Source: Siminovitchia sediminis
Lineage (GTDB): Bacteria; Bacillota; Bacilli; Bacillales; Bacillaceae_C
Assembly (NCBI RefSeq): GCF_042680885.1
Contig: NZ_JBHUEO010000030.1
Location: 1-64,000, forward strand
Length of the DNA stretch: 64,000 nucleotides
Reading direction: 5' to 3'
Under the pieces are notes generated by a model. It was given only the letters and a program-made list of their open reading frames with translations. It was not told the origin of the DNA and searched no databases. The first letter of the stretch is position 1; each line of letters begins with the position of its first letter. Shown piece by piece: positions 25,091-33,825 of the stretch. Position numbers and translations under genes: made by a program.

Positions 25091-26389
25091 CTAATGAGGG
25101 ACAAATGCCAATTGATAGAAAAACAGTACAGAAAATATATATACAAGCCAGTGAACCTCTCTCCATTTTCCTTTCACGGCTTTCATTAAAGGATATGAGA
25201 TAAAGCCCAAAGCGATTCCTGTGGCAATACTGGATGTAAGGGGCATACTTAAGATAATTAAAAATGCCGGAAAGGCTTCATCGATCTCTTTCCAGTTGAT
25301 ATCGGACACAGACCCGATCATTAAGCTTCCTACGATGATAAGGGCAGGTGCTGTAATGGCAGATAATCCGGAAACAGCGCTTACCAGCGGTCCGAAAAAA
25401 GCTGCCGCTATAAACAGGAGAGAAACGGTTAAGGTCGTTAAGCCTGTCCGCCCACCGGCAGCCACGCCTGATGATGATTCGACGTAAGCACTGGTCGGGC
25501 TCGTTCCAAACATAGCTCCGGCAGTTGTAGCAACCGAATCTGCCAGGAGTGCCTGCCGCGCACGAGGGAAGGTGTTTCCCTTCATCAATCCCGCTTGCTG
25601 GGCAACACCGATCATCGTACCGGTTGTATCAAAAATCGTAACAAGCAGGAAGGAGAAGACAACTGCATAGAGGAAATGCTCTGCTACATTACTTATGGCA
25701 ACAAACGGGTTGGTTACAATCAAACCTTCCGGCAGGGAAGGTATTTGTATAAAACCTTGGTCAAATGAAAGTTGTCCGGTGAAAAAAGCAACTGCTGCTG
25801 TAATGACCATGCCGATAAATAGTGCCCCATGGATGTTACGGGCCATCAAGATGAGTGTCACTGCCAGACCAAGCAGGGTGAGCAGAGCACTAGGAGAGTG
25901 AAGGTCGCCCAATGCAACGAGATTAGATGGATGCGCAACAATAATTCCGGACATCCTCAAGCCAATGAAAGCGATAAACAGGCCGATCCCTGCTGTTATT
26001 CCGCTTTTTAAGTTGGCAGGGATCGCTTCTATTAATATTTTTCTAAAGGGTGTTAAGGATAAAATGATAAAAATGATACCGGCCACAAATACTGCGGAGA
26101 ACGCAGCCACGTAGGATATGTTGTGCGTCCCGACTACGGAATAGGCAAAATAAGCATTTAATCCCATTCCCGGAGCGATGGCAATGGGGTAATTGGCCGC
26201 CAAAGCCATCCATAGGGTGCCGATGACTGTAGCAATAATGGTCGCAGTGAACACTTGTTCAAAAGGTACACCGGCATCCTTTAAAATAATAGGGTTCACT
26301 ACAACAATATATACCATCGTCAAAAATGTCGTAATTCCCGCCAAAATTTCTGTTTTTACTGTCGTTTGATTTTCCTGTAATTTAAACAA
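25091..26389 (-). CDS. NCS2-family purine permease (PbuG/PbuO/AzgA-like)
   Basis: This 432-residue, 12-13-helix carrier has the AzgA-type signature TEILAGITTFLTMVYIVVVNP near the N-terminus, GIGLFIAFIGLR, and DTTGTMIGVAQQAGL around residue 260. The family imports hypoxanthine, guanine or adenine by proton symport. The start is TTG 26389 behind GGAGG; the in-frame TTG at 26407 lies upstream of that site. I see no purine riboswitch, since only 48 bp separate it from the pit stop and a terminator occupies that gap. The exact base cannot be read from sequence. Confidence 0.83.
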   Translation of the reverse strand: MFKLQENQTTVKTEILAGITTFLTMVYIVVVNPIILKDAGVPFEQVFTATIIATVIGTLWMALAANYPIAIAPGMGLNAYFAYSVVGTHNISYVAAFSAVFVAGIIFIILSLTPFRKILIEAIPANLKSGITAGIGLFIAFIGLRMSGIIVAHPSNLVALGDLHSPSALLTLLGLAVTLILMARNIHGALFIGMVITAAVAFFTGQLSFDQGFIQIPSLPEGLIVTNPFVAISNVAEHFLYAVVFSFLLVTIFDTTGTMIGVAQQAGLMKGNTFPRARQALLADSVATTAGAMFGTSPTSAYVESSSGVAAGGRTGLTTLTVSLLFIAAAFFGPLVSAVSGLSAITAPALIIVGSLMIGSVSDINWKEIDEAFPAFLIILSMPLTSSIATGIALGFISYPLMKAVKGKWREVHWLVYIFSVLFFYQLAFVPH

Positions 26390-26405
26390 CCTTACAACCT
26401 CCAAC

Positions 26406-26432
26406 AAAAAGCAATCCTTATCAAAGGATTGC
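26406..26432 (-). terminator. Terminator after pit (minus strand)
   Basis: On the minus strand GCAATCCTT and AAGGATTGC form a 9-bp stem with a 4-nt loop followed by TTTTTG. It separates ykaA-pit from the purine permease. Confidence 0.9.
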
Positions 26433-26437
26433 AGAGT

Positions 26438-27436
26438 TTACATAAACACAGCCAAAAAGAAATAAAACAATGCAGAGAGCAAAATGGTAATAGGCAATGT
26501 GATAAACCAAGTCATCACCATTCTTTTGGCCGTATCCCACTTAACCCCTTTTACCCTGTGTGACGTTCCGACACCAAGTATGGAAGAGGAGATGACATGG
26601 GTGGTGCTGACCGGAAGATGGATGTAGGTGGCACCAAATATGATAAGTGCAGAACTTAAATCCGCTGCTACACCATTGACAGGTTTGATTTTCATGATTC
26701 TCCCTCCGACTGTCTTAATAATCCTCCATCCGCCGACAGAAGTACCCAATCCCATGGCAAGCGCACACGAAAATTGTACCCAAAAGGGAATATCAGTCGT
26801 CGTATGAAAATTGTTGGCAATCAGAGCCATTGTAATGATTCCCATTGCCTTTTGTGCATCATTCATGCCATGAGTGTACGCCTGCATGGATGCAGTAACA
26901 ATCTGAAAGTAGCGGAATCGTTTATTGGTTTTGGCCAAATTGAAATTTTTAAAAGAATGTTTAAAAATGGTATAAATGATAAATCCCAGTATAAATGCAA
27001 GGACCGGCGAAAAAATTAAAGCCTGCAATATCTTTATAAATCCATTGTAGTTAAGGATCTGCATGCCGGATGCTGCAATGGCTGCACCCGCAATAGACCC
27101 GATCAGCGCATGCGAAGAACTGCTTGGAATTCCAAAATACCAGGTAATCAAGTTCCAGGCAATGGCTGATAAAAGGGCGGCCATAATTACGACAGACCCG
27201 TTATCCAATGTAAATGGATCCACGATATCCTTTGTAATGGTCTTGGCTACACCGGTAAAGGTCATGGCCCCCAAAAAATTCATAATGGCCGCAAGGATTA
27301 CAGCCACTCGGGGCCTTAAAGCTTTCGTTGATACAGATGTGGCTATCGCGTTGGCTGTATCATGAAACCCATTGATGAAATCGAAGGAAAGAGCAAGTAT
27401 AACAATCACTATGGTTATTAACAAAATTGAATCCAT
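26438..27436 (-). CDS. pit: PiT-family low-affinity inorganic phosphate transporter
   Basis: This 332-residue membrane protein carries the two inverted PiT signature repeats: DFINGFHDTANAIATSVSTKAL at the N-terminus and YTHGMNDAQKAMGIITMAL in the second half. About ten membrane segments are predicted. It imports metal-phosphate by proton symport. The DUF47 partner gene lies 14 bp upstream, the same arrangement as ykaA-pit in B. subtilis. Confidence 0.92.
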   Translation of the reverse strand: MDSILLITIVIVILALSFDFINGFHDTANAIATSVSTKALRPRVAVILAAIMNFLGAMTFTGVAKTITKDIVDPFTLDNGSVVIMAALLSAIAWNLITWYFGIPSSSSHALIGSIAGAAIAASGMQILNYNGFIKILQALIFSPVLAFILGFIIYTIFKHSFKNFNLAKTNKRFRYFQIVTASMQAYTHGMNDAQKAMGIITMALIANNFHTTTDIPFWVQFSCALAMGLGTSVGGWRIIKTVGGRIMKIKPVNGVAADLSSALIIFGATYIHLPVSTTHVISSSILGVGTSHRVKGVKWDTAKRMVMTWFITLPITILLSALFYFFLAVFM

Positions 27437-27450
27437 TCATTAAGGCTCCC

Positions 27451-28071
27451 TTATGCGTTTTTCATAACAATGCTTTCTAATGTATTGGCGACGCCTTGGC
27501 AGTCGTCTGCAATTTGCTCCATATGTTCATAGATTTCCTTATATTTAATCAGCTGGATCGGATCTTTTTCCTTTGCAAACAGGTTGGTCATTGCTTCACG
27601 CAGAATGTCATCGCATTTGGATTCATAATCCTTTATTTTAATAGCGTGCGGGCGAACTTCTGGCAGCTTTTTGCTGAATAAAATTCCAATTGCCTTTTCT
27701 ATCTCGATAGCACATTGAAGAATAGCCTCAACGAAAGCGACTACATATTCATCAGCTTGGACAATTCGATACATTTCAAACAGGCCGGCGGTATGTTCCA
27801 TCCCATCCAGTACATCATCCATGATCATGGAAAGGTCCCAAAGGTCCTCTCTTTCAATTGGTGTAATAAAAGAGTTGTTTAATTCTGTAATCATTTCGTG
27901 AACAAGGGAGTCACCCAGATTTTCATACTCTTTCATCTTTTCTGCAAAAATATGTGTATCATCTTTATTTCCAAGCTTGTAATTGCAAAAATACTCAGCG
28001 CTCTCTTTTAAATTTGCCGCAATTTTCTCCAATAAAATGGCAAACTTATCTTTTTTCCTATATATAGCCAT
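27451..28071 (-). CDS. ykaA: DUF47 PhoU-like Pit accessory protein (YkaA)
   Basis: This 206-residue, all-helical PhoU-fold protein of the DUF47 family has the pattern EYENLGDSLVHEMITELNNSFITPIEREDLWDLSMIMDDVLDGME, in which Glu/Asp clusters bind metal in relatives. It is thought to modulate the Pit carrier. It is first in the minus-strand operon, with pit beginning 14 bp downstream. Confidence 0.88.
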   Translation of the reverse strand: MAIYRKKDKFAILLEKIAANLKESAEYFCNYKLGNKDDTHIFAEKMKEYENLGDSLVHEMITELNNSFITPIEREDLWDLSMIMDDVLDGMEHTAGLFEMYRIVQADEYVVAFVEAILQCAIEIEKAIGILFSKKLPEVRPHAIKIKDYESKCDDILREAMTNLFAKEKDPIQLIKYKEIYEHMEQIADDCQGVANTLESIVMKNA

Positions 28072-28224
28072 GTAATTTTACCATCCTCTTTTCCAATGTA
28101 TTTAGCAAGTGTTATTATTTTAGCTCAACTTGGGGGAATATAAAAGTTTGAATCGAAAATTATACAAAATATTCGTACTCTGTCCCATGAAAACGTACAA
28201 TGGAGAAAAGGAGGGGAACAGAAG

Positions 28225-29055
28225 ATGAAAAATATACATGCTGCCAAAACACTCCATAACGGAGTACAAATGCCGTATTTAGGCCTTGGAGTGTATAAAA
28301 TGACAGAGGAAGAAACATCCGCCGAATCCATTCGTTATGCTGTAAATACCGGATACAGGCTGATTGATACAGCCACCTTATATGAAAATGAACATATTGT
28401 TGGAAGAGCGGTAAAAGAATCAGATGTCGAGAGAGAAAAACTGTTCATTACAACCAAGGTCTGGAATACGGATCAAGGCTACGATGCTGCGCTAAGGGCT
28501 TTTGAGCAGAGTATGAAAAAACTTGATATGGATTACCTGGATCTGTATATGATTCATTGGCCTGTTCAGGGTAAATACAAAGATACGTGGCGTGCCTTAG
28601 AAAGACTGTATGATGAAAAAGCCGTCAAGGCCATCGGTGTTTGCAACTTTCAAATCCATCATTTGGAGGAACTCGCTGCCGTCAGTAACGAAAAGCCTGT
28701 TGTAAACCAGGTAGAACTTCATCCCCGATTATCGCAGGAGCCGTTGCGTGAATACTGCCAAGAGCAAAATATTGCGGTTGAAGCCTGGTCTCCTATCGCT
28801 CGGGGAAGGTTGCTGGAAGAACCCACATTAAAACATCTGGCTGAGAAACACAGGAAAACTCCAGCTCAAATTATTCTGCGCTGGCACCTGCAAAATGGCG
28901 TGATTGTCATTCCAAAATCCATCCATAAAGACAGAATCCGAGAGAACGCCGACGTGTTTGATTTTGAACTATCCATGAATGAAATGAATAAAATCAGCGC
29001 CTTGAATATGGATGAGCGGTACGGACCAGACCCGGACAATCTTAATTTTTCGTAA
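28225..29055 (+). CDS. Aldo/keto reductase (YvgN/YtbE-like)
   Basis: This 276-residue (alpha/beta)8 NADPH-dependent reductase has a catalytic tetrad readable as Asp and Tyr in YRLIDTATLYENE, Lys in FITTKVW and His in MIHWPVQ. IPKSIHKDRIRENADVFDFEL is the NADPH-binding signature. Relatives reduce methylglyoxal and other aldehydes. GGAGGGG precedes ATG 28225. It is monocistronic, divergent from ykaA, and its terminator lies 114 bp downstream. Confidence 0.88.
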   Translation: MKNIHAAKTLHNGVQMPYLGLGVYKMTEEETSAESIRYAVNTGYRLIDTATLYENEHIVGRAVKESDVEREKLFITTKVWNTDQGYDAALRAFEQSMKKLDMDYLDLYMIHWPVQGKYKDTWRALERLYDEKAVKAIGVCNFQIHHLEELAAVSNEKPVVNQVELHPRLSQEPLREYCQEQNIAVEAWSPIARGRLLEEPTLKHLAEKHRKTPAQIILRWHLQNGVIVIPKSIHKDRIRENADVFDFELSMNEMNKISALNMDERYGPDPDNLNFS

Positions 29056-29168
29056 GAGAAGGCGTAAGCTTATTTCCACCATCTGTGACTGACTGGCAGA
29101 CTGATGTGGAAGATGCAATTTCCTTCAACGATTCATGTATAAAGATATTGATTTAACTCTTCAACAAC

Positions 29169-29214
29169 GGGAAAGAAGTAAACGATAGAACATCGTTTAC
29201 TTCTTTCCCTTTTA
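29169..29214 (+). terminator. Terminator with 18-bp stem
   Basis: GGGAAAGAAGTAAACGAT pairs perfectly with its reverse complement (29192-29209) around a 5-nt loop and runs into CTTTT. It ends the aldo/keto reductase transcript. Confidence 0.88.
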
Positions 29215-29344
29215 GATATAATCCAATCCTTTTTCACTACTTTAAAAAAATTCCATTTTATTTCCTTCCATTACCATAAGAACGGCCGTCAGACCTGTGT
29301 TATCCTTAATAGCAAGATATATAAAATTAAAGGCAGGGTCAGTT

Positions 29345-29749
29345 ATGAAAGTTGTGTTTGCGGCAAGTTTGAAACAAGAAGAGATGATACGAGAATTAAT
29401 TAGCCACTTGTATCAGTCAGTATTTCCTTTATATTTTACTGAAGAAGAAATTAGGGATATGAAAAGATTAAGCGTATTAAAAACACCCGAAACAGGGGTT
29501 GAATGGCTGAACTCGGCAGAGGATGCCTTCCGGATTATTGCTGCTTTACAAGTGCTTATTTCTATGCTGGAAACAACATCTTTACCGGGTGAACGGAAAG
29601 ATTATCAGCGCATGTTTATAAAAAACAAACATATTTTGGAAGAACATGGTATCTCTTTTCCTTTTACATATACGCAATTTTGCCTGCTCCATAAAGAAGA
29701 CTTGGCATATACGATGTTTGCAACTGCTGCCAATCAATACTTATTATAA
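29345..29749 (+). CDS. YhcU-like protein (DUF5365-type)
   Basis: This protein of about 134 residues begins MKVVFAASLKQEEMIRELISHLYQSVFPLYF and is acidic-helical throughout. Length and N-terminal pattern resemble Bacillus YhcU (DUF5365), function unknown. The start ATG 29345 is chosen by this pattern; the upstream GTG at 29297 has no ribosome site, and the site for 29345 (GGCAGGG) is itself weak. No signal peptide or membrane segment is visible. It is convergent with the thiol-oxidase pair. Confidence 0.55.
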   Translation: MKVVFAASLKQEEMIRELISHLYQSVFPLYFTEEEIRDMKRLSVLKTPETGVEWLNSAEDAFRIIAALQVLISMLETTSLPGERKDYQRMFIKNKHILEEHGISFPFTYTQFCLLHKEDLAYTMFATAANQYLL

Positions 29750-29752
29750 CCA

Positions 29753-29785
29753 AAGCCGGCCAATCAATGGCCGGCTTAATCTTTC
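29753..29785. terminator. Bidirectional terminator
   Basis: AAGCCGGCC (29753-29761) and GGCCGGCTT (29769-29777) form a 9-bp GC-rich stem between two convergent genes. Confidence 0.8.
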
Positions 29786-30253
29786 CTATTTAACATTTTC
29801 CTTCAACCATGCTTCAATATCTTCCTCTGACTGTTCGCCGACAAGTCGCCCGTCTTCTTCACCATTGTTAAAGTGCATGAGTGTAGGTGTGTATTTAATC
29901 CTATATTGATTAAATCCGTCTTCATATTCAAGCAAATTAAACTTATATACATCAACCCCTGCCGCTTCGGCTGCCGGCACTAACCTGGGAGTCGTATTGA
30001 TACAGTGCGGACAGGTTGGGCTAAAGAAGTAAACAGTCACATCTTCTTTGTTCGCCAACTTTTCCTCCAAATCTTTAGGCAAAATGATGTTATCATATAA
30101 AGGATCGTCCAGCAGGTCAATAGTGGCCGGATGAAGATCGTCTTTTTGATAAACATTTCCTTCTGCTTTTTTAGATTGCTGATACTTCGTAAGACCTGCA
30201 ATTCCTGCAAATATTACAATGATCACAACTAAGAATATGATAAGTTTTTTCAT
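29786..30253 (-). CDS. Membrane-anchored thioredoxin-like protein (BdbA-like)
   Basis: This 155-residue protein has one N-terminal membrane anchor (about residues 4-22) and an extracytoplasmic thioredoxin fold with active site PTCPHC near residue 80 and the cis-Pro loop YTPTLMHF. It probably exchanges disulfides with the BdbC-like quinone oxidoreductase, whose gene overlaps its start by 4 bp (ATGA). The CxxC with Pro-His resembles oxidising DsbA-type centres. Confidence 0.78.
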   Translation of the reverse strand: MKKLIIFLVVIIVIFAGIAGLTKYQQSKKAEGNVYQKDDLHPATIDLLDDPLYDNIILPKDLEEKLANKEDVTVYFFSPTCPHCINTTPRLVPAAEAAGVDVYKFNLLEYEDGFNQYRIKYTPTLMHFNNGEEDGRLVGEQSEEDIEAWLKENVK

Positions 30254-30699
30254 AATTGTTTTTCCCCCTTTAAGGACTTTAATAATACTACACTAACGAT
30301 CAATATTATGGAAAAAGCAACGAGTGCCAGAAACGGAATAGTGATAAAGCCCATCCAGTTGATATATTGGCCTGTACATGGGACCCTCCCGCACGCAGGA
30401 GCACTTGAAGAAAAAAAATCCGCTTTTTGAATAAGATAATGATATAAGGAAAAGCATGCTCCGATTCCAGAGAGCACAGCGGTATAGATAGCGATGCCCG
30501 CTTGTTTTTTTACAGCTGCAATACCGAGTATAATGGTCAGCGGATACATGAGAATTCTTTGGTACCAGCAAAGTTCGCATGGCTCAAACTGTTGGATTTC
30601 AGAAAAATATAAGCTGCCTAATGTGGCAACTACCGAAACAGCCCATGAAAAAAAAAGCAAGTTTTCCTGTTTTTTTGCTTTTTTGGATTCCATCTCCAT
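30250..30699 (-). CDS. bdbC: DsbB/BdbC-type thiol:quinone oxidoreductase
   Basis: This protein of about 149 residues has four membrane helices and the two cysteine pairs of DsbB: CELCWYQR after helix 1-2 and CGRVPC in the second outer loop. It reoxidises an extracytoplasmic thiol oxidase using quinone. The start at 30699 is supported by AAGG five bases upstream; an in-frame TTG at 30726 would add nine residues. Co-transcribed with the thioredoxin-like partner; in Bacillus such pairs serve extracytoplasmic disulfide formation, for example for competence proteins. Confidence 0.85.
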   Translation of the reverse strand: MEMESKKAKKQENLLFFSWAVSVVATLGSLYFSEIQQFEPCELCWYQRILMYPLTIILGIAAVKKQAGIAIYTAVLSGIGACFSLYHYLIQKADFFSSSAPACGRVPCTGQYINWMGFITIPFLALVAFSIILIVSVVLLKSLKGEKQL

Positions 30700-31031
30700 C
30701 ACTGCCTTCATCTGTTTGATTAACAATACTTTGATTATAGTATTAATGACCGCCGGATGTAAAAAATATAGGTGCTTGTAACAAGATTGTTAAATATTTG
30801 GTAAGGAGCCAGGAAGGAAAAGAATACGCCGCGTACCCCGGTTCTCTGGTTTTGTCAGGATAAAAATGCAATTTCCCCGAATACATTTGTCTGCGATGTG
30901 TCGGGCAGCAGCCCTTCTGTTCAGTTCCTAACACAAGGACAACCTTGCCTTCAGATTAACCCCCTATTCGCAAAGCAATTTAAAAAAACATATGAAGAAA
31001 AACGGCTTACGGGAAAATCCCGAAAGCCGAA
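30700..31031. other. Intergenic stretch without a recognised gene
   Basis: It holds the upstream region of bdbC and the terminator of the YhdB-like gene. Short ORFs here lack ribosome sites. I see nothing else. Confidence 0.6.
30996..31029 (-). terminator. Terminator of the YhdB-like gene
   Basis: On the minus strand CGGCTTTCGGGA and TCCCGTAAGCCG form an 11-pair interrupted stem followed by TTTTTC, just after the stop. Confidence 0.85.
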
Positions 31032-31283
31032 TTATAATTGGATCAGCGAATGTTCATCAAAAACATTTTGATGGTCTGTGACTTCTGCTGCATGCTCCAA
31101 AAAACGAAGGAGCGAAAATAACTGCCGCTCAATCAGTGTGTAATCTTTTGAAAAGTAATACGCATGCAAAAAACGCTCAATTCTTTTCGACAGCATATCA
31201 TCCTTAGTCCTGACCATGAGAATGATCAAATTATCCCATTCGGACCGATGCGTATAGTAAAGAGCCTTATCATAGTCGATCAA
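31032..31283 (-). CDS. YhdB-like small protein
   Basis: This 83-residue soluble protein begins MIDYDKALYYTHRSEWDNLIILMVRTKDD and is helical. It resembles B. subtilis YhdB by length, start and position next to spoVR. Function is unknown. It starts at TTG 31283 with AAAGGAGG eight bases upstream. It diverges from spoVR. Confidence 0.6.
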   Translation of the reverse strand: MIDYDKALYYTHRSEWDNLIILMVRTKDDMLSKRIERFLHAYYFSKDYTLIERQLFSLLRFLEHAAEVTDHQNVFDEHSLIQL

Positions 31284-31402
31284 GTCGATTCCCTCCTTTT
31301 TAGGAGTTATATCTAGTATGGGCTATTTCAGAAAATCCTCTTGGTGTAAATGTTGACATTGCCCATATTGCGTCTGCCAATTTTTGAATAAAAAGATGTC
31401 TT

Positions 31403-31431
31403 TCATGATTAGCCTTCCGAGGTCATACATT
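31403..31431 (+). promoter_or_regulatory. SigE-type promoter of spoVR
   Basis: CATACATT (31424-31431) is an ideal SigE -10. A TCATGATT-like -35 lies 16 bp upstream. It sits 23 bp before the spoVR start; SpoVR is a SigE-dependent gene in B. subtilis. Confidence 0.65.
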
Positions 31432-31453
31432 GTAGGTAAAGGAGGGAATACTC

Positions 31454-32866
31454 ATGAGTACGGATGCAAAAGCGTTAAATAAAGCCATTGGTGAAATTAC
31501 TGAAATTGCCAGCGGATTTGGACTGGATTTTTATCCTATGCGCTATGAAATTTGCCCTGCAGATATCATCTATACATTTGGAGCATACGGAATGCCGACT
31601 CGTTTTTCCCACTGGAGCTTCGGAAAGCAGTTTTTCAAAATGAAACTGCATTATGATTTTGGGTTGAGTAAAATATATGAGCTCGTGATTAATTCAAATC
31701 CCTGTTATGCTTTTCTTCTTGATTCCAACAGCTTAATTCAAAATAAATTAATCGTGGCCCATGTGCTTGCACATTGTGACTTTTTCAAAAATAATGTCCG
31801 TTTTTCAAATACAAACCGGGATATGGTTGAGAGTATGGCTGCCACTGCAGAAAGAATCAGGCAGTATGAAATTGAATACGGGCGGCGGGAAGTCGAGGAA
31901 TTTTTGGATGCTGTCCTTTCAATTGAGGAACATATTGACCCATCACTGCTTCGCCCGGCGTTAGATTGGACATTGGATGATGAGGAAGACGAATGGGAGG
32001 AAGAAGAAGCTTCTGCTACGGAATATGATGATTTGTGGGAATTGGACCAGCCAAAAAAGAAACCAGAAAGAAAACGCCGCAAAAAGAAGTTTCCTCCCCA
32101 GCCTGAAAAAGACTTGTTGTTGTTTATTGAACAATACAGCCGCGAACTTTCAGACTGGCAAAGGGATATTATGACCATGGTCCGTGAGGAAATGCTGTAT
32201 TTTTGGCCCCAGCTTGAAACGAAAATCATGAATGAAGGATGGGCATCCTATTGGCATCAAAGGATTATTCGTGAGATGGATTTAACAAGTGATGAAGCAA
32301 TAGAGTTTGCGAAACTGAACGCCGGAGTGATTCAGCCATCCAAAACAAGCATCAATCCGTATTATTTGGGTCTGAAAATTTTTGAAAATATAGAAGAACG
32401 CTGGGACCATCCCGATGATGATTTAAAAAAGCAGGGTGTAAAGCCCGGCTCCGGAAGGGAAAAAATATTTGAAGTGCGTGAGCTGGATTCGGATATTTCT
32501 TTTCTCAGGAATTATTTAACAAAAGACCTGGTAACACGGGAAGATATGTATTTATTCCAAAAACAGGGAAGAGAATATAAAATTGTTGATAAACAATGGG
32601 AGGAAGTCCGTGATCAGCTAGTCAATATGAGAGTGAATGGGGGTTTTCCTTATTTAACGGTCAATGATGGCGATTATATGAAAAACGGTGAATTGTATAT
32701 TCAGCATTCTTACGAAGGGGTCGAATTGGATTTAAAGTATTTGGAGAAAGTTCTTCCGTATATTTACCAGTTATGGGGAAGAGCAGTACATTTGGAAAGC
32801 GTCGTGGAAAATAGACCTATGCTCTTCAGCTACGATGGAAAAAACATTCAGCGTAAATTCTTGTAG
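31454..32866 (+). CDS. spoVR: SpoVR, stage V sporulation protein (cortex)
   Basis: This 470-residue SpoVR-family protein is needed for normal spore cortex formation in B. subtilis. Family landmarks are FYPMRYEICPADIIYTFGAYGMPTRFSHWSFGK, the INEGWASYWH-type motif (here MNEGWASYWHQRIIREM), and the NPYYLGLKIFENIEERWD region. An acidic insertion (EEDEWEEEEASATEYDD, about 177-193) precedes a Lys/Arg-rich stretch. AAAGGAGGG precedes ATG 31454. Works with PrkA and YhbH, encoded 16-20 kb upstream. Confidence 0.95.
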   Translation: MSTDAKALNKAIGEITEIASGFGLDFYPMRYEICPADIIYTFGAYGMPTRFSHWSFGKQFFKMKLHYDFGLSKIYELVINSNPCYAFLLDSNSLIQNKLIVAHVLAHCDFFKNNVRFSNTNRDMVESMAATAERIRQYEIEYGRREVEEFLDAVLSIEEHIDPSLLRPALDWTLDDEEDEWEEEEASATEYDDLWELDQPKKKPERKRRKKKFPPQPEKDLLLFIEQYSRELSDWQRDIMTMVREEMLYFWPQLETKIMNEGWASYWHQRIIREMDLTSDEAIEFAKLNAGVIQPSKTSINPYYLGLKIFENIEERWDHPDDDLKKQGVKPGSGREKIFEVRELDSDISFLRNYLTKDLVTREDMYLFQKQGREYKIVDKQWEEVRDQLVNMRVNGGFPYLTVNDGDYMKNGELYIQHSYEGVELDLKYLEKVLPYIYQLWGRAVHLESVVENRPMLFSYDGKNIQRKFL

Positions 32867-32911
32867 TGAGCAAGGAACCATTGCCTTATGGAGAAATCAA
32901 TTATTCCAAAG

Positions 32912-32936
32912 CACACCATGCAGCGGTGTGTTTTTT
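32912..32936 (+). terminator. spoVR terminator
   Basis: CACACC / GGTGTG stem with a 7-nt loop and six T, 45 bp after the spoVR stop. Confidence 0.8.
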
Positions 32937-33002
32937 ATGTTTTAAAAAATGCAGAAAAGGAAGTATGTAAATACAGGATACACGAGAATGGAGGAGCGTT
33001 GT

Positions 33003-33347
33003 ATGTTTCTTGATAGTTATATTAACCAGAAAATTCAAATCAAATTTAAGCATTTGCCTGAAGCCATGACCGGACCTGTCACGGGAATTTATTACCCGGA
33101 TAAGTGGTGTGTAGCGAAACTGATCTATACAGAATCTATGGGAATCTGGATAGAAAATCCTTGTTATGAAAGAACAAAGGTGCTGGATGATGACGGAACA
33201 GCGGTACCTAAAGCCGACCAGTTTTCGCAAAGGTGCCCTACTCACCTATTGATTAAATGGGAATATATTGCATCTATAGTTACCTTCCCTGCAGAAGAGC
33301 TGACCGGTGCAGGCGAGGAAGCAAAAATGATTGGATTTCAGACATAA
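33003..33347 (+). CDS. Conserved-looking protein, 114 residues, unrecognised
   Basis: This soluble protein begins MFLDSYINQKIQIKFKHL and has alternating strands with many aromatic residues (GIYYPDKWCVAKLIY, MGIWIENPCYERTKVL), suggesting a small beta-rich fold. GGAGG lies eight bases before ATG 33003; an upstream ORF extension to 32949 lacks a ribosome site. No motif gives a function. It has its own terminator, shared with the convergent membrane protein. Confidence 0.6.
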   Translation: MFLDSYINQKIQIKFKHLPEAMTGPVTGIYYPDKWCVAKLIYTESMGIWIENPCYERTKVLDDDGTAVPKADQFSQRCPTHLLIKWEYIASIVTFPAEELTGAGEEAKMIGFQT

Positions 33348-33373
33348 ACACACGAAAAATCCGTGTGTTTTTT
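33348..33373. terminator. Bidirectional terminator
   Basis: ACACACG / CGTGTGT stem with T-run on the plus side. It overlaps the stop of the leftward neighbour. Confidence 0.75.
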
Positions 33374-33656
33374 ACTGTCTTTTTTTGTTTCGGAACGCTT
33401 CCCAGGAAGTTTTTAAAGATGCATAGACACCGACCGCTGCATTACCGTAAAAAAGCCCCATAAAAATTGCTCCCCAAAAATGAAAGCGGTGGGCAATACA
33501 TAAAGCAAACAATAATCCCAGGATATTGGCGACAGTCGGAATAAGTACACGTGGTATCGGAAGAAAAAATTTAATCATTTGAGTGGCTGCCAAAACAGCC
33601 GGTACAGCAATGAGAGAGTCCCAAAAATTGGTATGGATGACTGGAAATGGTTCCAT
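33372..33656 (-). CDS. Small membrane protein, 94 residues
   Basis: It has three hydrophobic segments (about residues 13-30, 38-58 and 60-82) and a basic tail FRNKKRQ. AAGGTG lies eight bases before the ATG at 33656. The family is unrecognised; the layout resembles small DUF-type integral membrane proteins. Function unknown. Confidence 0.55.
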   Translation of the reverse strand: MEPFPVIHTNFWDSLIAVPAVLAATQMIKFFLPIPRVLIPTVANILGLLFALCIAHRFHFWGAIFMGLFYGNAAVGVYASLKTSWEAFRNKKRQ

Positions 33657-33825
33657 ATTTTTCACACCTTAAATGATTATTTATTATAACGTGCCCTAAA
33701 CCAAAAATGATATGATTGATCTTTCAAAATTGGATGCTTTCAGGAATGTTTTTTGATAGCCGTCATATGCTTGTCCATAGAAACACATACTTAACCCGCA
33801 CCATTCAAAAAGAAGAGAGCAGGGG

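Noticed and set aside
26390..26437. Possible purine riboswitch upstream of the NCS2 permease.
   Set aside because: Only 48 bp separate it from pit, and these are filled by a terminator and the ribosome site; no aptamer motifs are present.
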